Shown here in pieces: positions 59,358-64,000 of a DNA stretch of 64,000 nt. A program made the translations under genes and the position numbers. How positions within the stretch are numbered: the first letter of the stretch is position 1; every line of letters begins with the position of its first letter. The stretch is from Phaseolus vulgaris (lineage: Eukaryota; Streptophyta; Magnoliopsida; Fabales; Fabaceae): contig NC_023758.2 of NCBI RefSeq assembly GCF_000499845.2, positions 29,166,525-29,230,524 on the forward strand. Direction: 5' to 3'. The notes beneath the pieces were generated by a model. That model did no database searches. It saw only the letters and a list, made by a program, of their open reading frames with translations, and had not been told where the DNA came from.

Positions 59358-62300
59358 TTATTTTGTGGCAGTGTCGGATGTGTCATAAGCTTCTTGTTCA
59401 GGCTGGCATAACTGAAGTTGGACTAATTCTTGTGAATGCCCTCCTACATGCATACCATATGGAAGTGGATCAAATGCATTTCTGCTTGTTGTCGCTGTAT
59501 CGGTTGTACCATAGACCTGGGACATCAGGCCTCATTATTAAGCATCTGTGTCAATGTTAAAGTATCACCACTTTTATGCATATTAGTGTGTGGTATTGGT
59601 GAATGAGGTTTACCTTCTTGTACAGTTCCACATTTTCCTGGAAGATAAGGTTTCCCTGTATGTGAAAAGAAAAATGTAAAGATCAGTCAATGTTATACAA
59701 GTTATGAGACGAATAACAAAAGTTATTTCTCAGAAAGACCTTTCGGTTCAGCTCTTGGATTTCATCTTTTAGAATTTGTTCCTGCAGAATTTGACTAAAC
59801 TTGTTAATTGATTTGGTCCTTAATGAGATTAATCAAGCAAGCAAATTTACTTCCATTCCATTCATTCTCATGTGAATTTAAAAAGCATCTCACCTTTTTT
59901 ATACGGACACCTTGGAGGCTCATTTCCAGTTGATTCTCTAGATCTTGTAGGTTTTTGACACTCAGACCATAAAGTTGTTCTCCCATCAATTGCCTGTATC
60001 TTGAAAATGTTAGTGCTCTTATGCATGGGGCTCTTAATGAGATGTGTGAATCCGTTGGTTTATCTGCTATTAGAAAAAATGAAAAATATTTTTTCATTTT
60101 ACTATTTTGGAGTTTATGTGGTGTATTAAAGTAGTGTGTGATTGATAATGAGCCATGCAGTTGGATTTGTATTCAATTGTACTGTGTACATAATCCCAGG
60201 ATTGACATGGAAGTTTCCTTGATTTAATTTAGAGAAGAAAAAGTAAAGTAAGAAGGTCATCACTTCTGCCACAACCTTCTTTATGGATTGTACCTGGTGA
60301 GACATAGTATTAATGTTTATTGTAAGTAGTCTAAGATGGAGATAAAAGTGAGTGCTGCTTCTTCATGGACTATTTTTCATGTTATTCTGAAAAAAAAGAA
60401 CTACTTGTGTGAGTGATTAAGAGCAAGAAAGTATTTTGTGCATATTCAAATATTTAAGTCTATGTTTCTTCATAGTAGGTCATGCGTCATGATGTTTTAT
60501 TTTCTAGAAGAGTCTACATTTTCATTTCTTGGATCTTCTTGTGCATTTTGTGATCTATAAACTCGCTGATACATTAGTAGAGGATTTCAATCTACAGGTC
60601 GTCACTTATATAATTCAATCTTAGGCTTATAAGTTCCACTCATGTAAAGAATTGCTAACTAAATTTAGAAAGGTTGTACCGATGGTTTTCTTGTAGGATC
60701 TGTAGTTGTTGCCTTAGAATCTCTGCCTCCCTCTGCCAAAACTATCAAAAATCAAGTAAAATGGTATACGTAAGTAATTCTGAGGGAAAAGAAATGCAAG
60801 GTATGTTTTGTCATCATTTTTTACTTAAGTCCAAAACAAATGCTTCAACATGCCCCATAATGGATATGAAATCACTATGTTTAGTGGTTGATAGTCATAT
60901 TTAGAATCAAATATAGAGCCATATACAGGGAATGCTGTAAGACTACTCACAATATATTTATAAATATCAAGCAAAAGGCTGAAAGAGTTTGTCAGGTGTT
61001 GCTTTTACAGTGCCTTCATATCCCTAAGAAATGAAGTTGTCTTAAATAGAGAAAACTACGACAGTAATATCCACTACAGGAAAAAGTCAAAATTACTAAT
61101 CTTGCATATATAGTTTCCCAAAATTAACAAACACAGTAAAACATGAAAATCTAACTGCAACATAGAACTTTAGTTTAAAAAGCCTTGTTATTATTTAACT
61201 CCCTATAGGAGACTGTGGTGGTATCCCTTTCCTTTTTCCTCCAATTTGGAGGAAATAAAATAATTTGTATTTGAAAGGGAATAAGGGATGAATTTTATCC
61301 TATACCTTCCTCTGTTTCAAAATTCTGTCTCCAATCCTTCCTCACCTATTTCCAATTTTTTCATCCCAAACAGGTTCTTGGGTGCATAAGGACCATTTTA
61401 TCAAATATACGGTTTTAATTCTAGAGTTAAAGGCTGGAAACTTCTATTCTGCTTTTATATATGCTTAATTTCACGTGATTAATTTGTATAACTATTATTG
61501 AAGATCTACAAGTAGTTCATCAAGTCTGAAACTTTAGATCTGTAATTGATATCATTAACTGAAATAAGTGACAATAGTTTAGCATTGTTACTCAACGAAA
61601 ATAAAGTTAAACTAAGATCAACACGACAATGATTTGAACTGGAAATAATTTTTTCTTTATTTAAGAATACAACTCGTTATACTATATGGCATCTCCAATT
61701 ATAAATATTATAACACAACTTGGCTTAATGCTTGAATATATTCTAGTAATTAGATATTCGAAACTCAAGTGTGACTTGGAGTAGAAATGGGTAATACAAA
61801 CAATATATAAGAAAAAACAATCCACAAATTTATAAGAAAAAACAATCCACAAATTCACAGTTTATTGTATTAAAAAAAAGTTGATTTTAAGTCCAACTCA
61901 ACAATCCACTAATATACAATGAAATTTATTAGTAATCTGATAAATGATGACCTTAACAAATTTTTATTAACATAAACTTTAAATAACATTTTAAAAGGTG
62001 AACTTTAAACCTAACGCAATCTTATAAAATTGTCTTATGAGATGAGATTTGTATACACTAATATATTATGAAATATTTTTATTTTTAGTCGACTTTTTAT
62101 TTTTAGTCGACGTGAGATCTTCAAACATATTGTCTTCAAAGCATATTTGTAGAAAGCATATTTGTAGAAAGCATATTTGTAGAAGAAATGGTTTATACTT
62201 TTTGCACAAAATTCCTTTCCAAGTTTAAGAAATCACTTTTACTTTAAAAAAAATTACATTCTATCAATTTGATGATGACCATAAGCTCCTCGTTTTGCAG

Positions 62301-63071
62301 ACCCTTGTTTGCTTGCAAAAACTACACTCATTGGCTTTGACATTTTAACTTTGTAAATATTTATTTATTTTTATTCAAAAACACTTTTAAGCTCTTTAAT
62401 CTCATTTCACAGTCTGTGATACTTACAATGATTGCTAGGTGTGATCCCATATAGATTTGTAGTTGTGATTATATGCAAGGAGGTTGAACTAATTGTTATG
62501 TAATAATCACAAGTTTGTTCATTCATTTTTAGGTTGTTCTATGTAAGTTATTTTTGAATCACTGTTCTCTGTGTTGATCATAAGGTTTATGGATCATGCA
62601 GCTATAACAGTTTGTGTTGTTTGCATGCTTAGTATGCAATTGAAAAATTTGATCAATGAGAAATCCAGGAGCTATGAGAAATAAAATGAACAATTTTGTC
62701 ACTGTTTTGTTACAAAGGAGAGATTGGCCAAAGTATGATTATTTCATTTACAGGAGAGGGGTTTGATATTTCTCTTAAAATGTAAGAACAGAACCATGTA
62801 CAGTTCGATTTTGAGGTCCGGTGAAAAATTTTTCATATTGGAGATTACTTCGTACATAATGGAACTGTTCAATGAATACACGAGTAACAACAACAAACAC
62901 ATAAGTGATATTTGAAATACATCTTGCTTATAGTTGTTATTTGTGCCTGAAAAGGGTAAGGGAATTCTGAAGAGTGATTAGCAGGAACATACCTTGACTT
63001 CGGATTCTGGATTTATCAGATGGTGTTGTTCTTCTTTGCATGTATTGTATCTCTCAATCATAGATTTCACG
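59358..63071 (-). CDS. AGL17/ANR1-type MIKC MADS-box gene (3' part)
   Basis: Six exons on the minus strand, in coding order: 63071-62993, 60741-60680, 59993-59894, 59781-59740, 59655-59614, 59516-59358 (stop TAA at 59360-59358). They keep frame and show the typical MIKC sizes (79, 62, 100, 42, 42). Text: [15 protein letters not shown] (I region), [20 protein letters not shown], then the K box [20 protein letters not shown] and [41 protein letters not shown], and a C-terminal tail with [15 protein letters not shown]. These words are typical of the AGL17 clade (ANR1, AGL21, soybean NMHC5), transcription factors of root development and nutrient response. The DNA-binding MADS exon is absent up to 64000 and must lie beyond the window after a long first intron, so the gene is partial here. 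Confidence 0.93.
61990..62130 (-). mobile_element. Degenerate TRIM solo LTR in MADS-gene intron
   Basis: GTGAACTTTAAACCTAACGCAA, ATCTTATAAAATTGTCTTATGA, GTATACACTAATATATTATG and AGTCGACGTGAGATCTTCAAACA follow the same order as the TRIM LTR at 40.08-40.19 kb in the same orientation. It lacks a primer site or a second LTR. An 18-base word (TTTTTATTTTTAGTCGAC) is duplicated within it. Confidence 0.65.
62138..62182 (+). repeat. 15-base tandem triplication
   Basis: Three perfect copies of AAAGCATATTTGTAG, at 62138-62152, 62153-62167 and 62168-62182, just beyond the TRIM LTR remnant. Confidence 0.95.
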
Positions 63072-64000
63072 CTGGTAACAAAAAAATCTTTCCATTTTTT
63101 TTATTTTGTACACAAAATTAAGAATTCCACTGATAAAGAAAAGATGTATCAGAAGACATAACGAAAACAAATCACATCAAACCACCAAAAGATATACCTA
63201 CCAATAAATTGGGTTCCATGAGAAATAGTAAAGTATCAATATAATAAATAATAAAGGTTAAGTGTACTGCCATCCAAATTGAGGATTGAAGTCAACAAAA
63301 CTCACATATTGTTTTAAATTTTGAATTAGAGGTGATGTGACTTTTATATATAGCATAATCTGCATCTCTCTGCTATTTCTTCTTAAAAAACGTGACTTGC
63401 TAAAAGATAACTTGTGGATTCGTTACATTGTGAAATGCTTTTGCAAAGAACTCTCGGTCATGCACTGAACCTGTTTCTAGTTTTACTAATTGGCTCCAAT
63501 TCAATCTTGGTGCAGTTCTACTTGCATATGGTTAATAAATTTTTTATCAGCTTAAACATTTGCATGTGGTTAATATATTTTTTTATGAGCTCATCATGTT
63601 ATGTTAGGAGGAAACTTTTCTTTTAAGCCTTATTAAGAGAGGAAAATAAGAAAGAATAAGTGTTTAATTAGTTTATAACGCAGAAGTTGATTTTAATTTT
63701 CAGATTTTTTGAAACAATCTTCTGTATATAACAAGACAGGAAGAAGCCCAAGGAAACAAGTGGGTGCACTTGTTGAGAGTATAGAACAATATGTTAGTTT
63801 CAGGGAATATTTTGTACTGTCTCTTGAATCACCCAACAACAGCTTATGTAGTGCTGTATTAGAGTGAAACAGAAGAGGCAAATGACAATGATGCAGTACT
63901 GAATATAATACATAGCAATAGGGTGTGAGAATGTCATTTTTGCAGATTTGTGCTCATCATATAACAGCATTGCAAGGGTGTTTGTTTAGTTTTTTTGGAT
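63072..64000. other. First intron of the MADS gene (part)
   Basis: I searched the minus strand for an exon ending in the YEFSS-type end of a MADS domain and found none. The region is AT-rich with short unconnected open frames, consistent with the long intron 1 usual in MIKC genes. Confidence 0.5.

Overview
This is a plant nuclear DNA window. Coding exons are split by many short GT-AG introns, the intergenic DNA is very AT-rich, and retrotransposon and DNA-transposon remnants are frequent. The gene content (a SYMRK-type symbiosis receptor kinase, a STR2-type half-size ABCG transporter and an AGL17-clade MADS gene) and the presence of legume-style TRIM, CACTA and LTR repeats point to a papilionoid legume, probably of the Phaseolus/Vigna/Glycine group. 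The species is an inference, not something read directly.

Left third (1-31 kb), gene-rich. STR2 (+, 49-3936, three exons, 726 codons) is followed in the same orientation by SYMRK (+, 6994-16061, fifteen exons, 919 codons). Next come, on the minus strand, the 85-residue actin-regulator subunit BRK1 (18453-18901) and a complete 16-exon M3-family oligopeptidase of the organellar/cytosolic TOP1 (OOP) type (21961-31015). STR2 and SYMRK act in the same process: SYMRK in perception and signalling for arbuscular mycorrhiza and rhizobia, STR2 in lipid export to the fungus across the periarbuscular membrane. Their head-to-tail adjacency is the most notable biological feature of the window.

Middle (31-46 kb), repeat-rich. 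It holds a decayed DNA-transposon-like region (about 32.56-37.2 kb) with an array of 12-bp palindromes, a broken 'plant transposon protein' gene and a broken GRF-type zinc-finger gene. It also holds a tRNA-Asn(GTT) gene, a palindromic double TRIM element with its own target duplication, and two inverted copies of a fold-back CACTA element.

Right third (46-64 kb). This contains a small conserved plant protein gene (46525-46857), a 1.6-kb degenerate short-period satellite, a candidate solo LTR, and a 5'-truncated LINE with 12-bp target duplications and an internal 75-bp minisatellite. A decayed Ty1/copia fragment follows. Last are the 3' six exons of an AGL17/ANR1-type MADS-box gene on the minus strand, whose MADS-domain exon lies beyond the window. 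Exon boundaries were read by eye from splice sites, frame continuity and remembered family sequences, without alignment tools.
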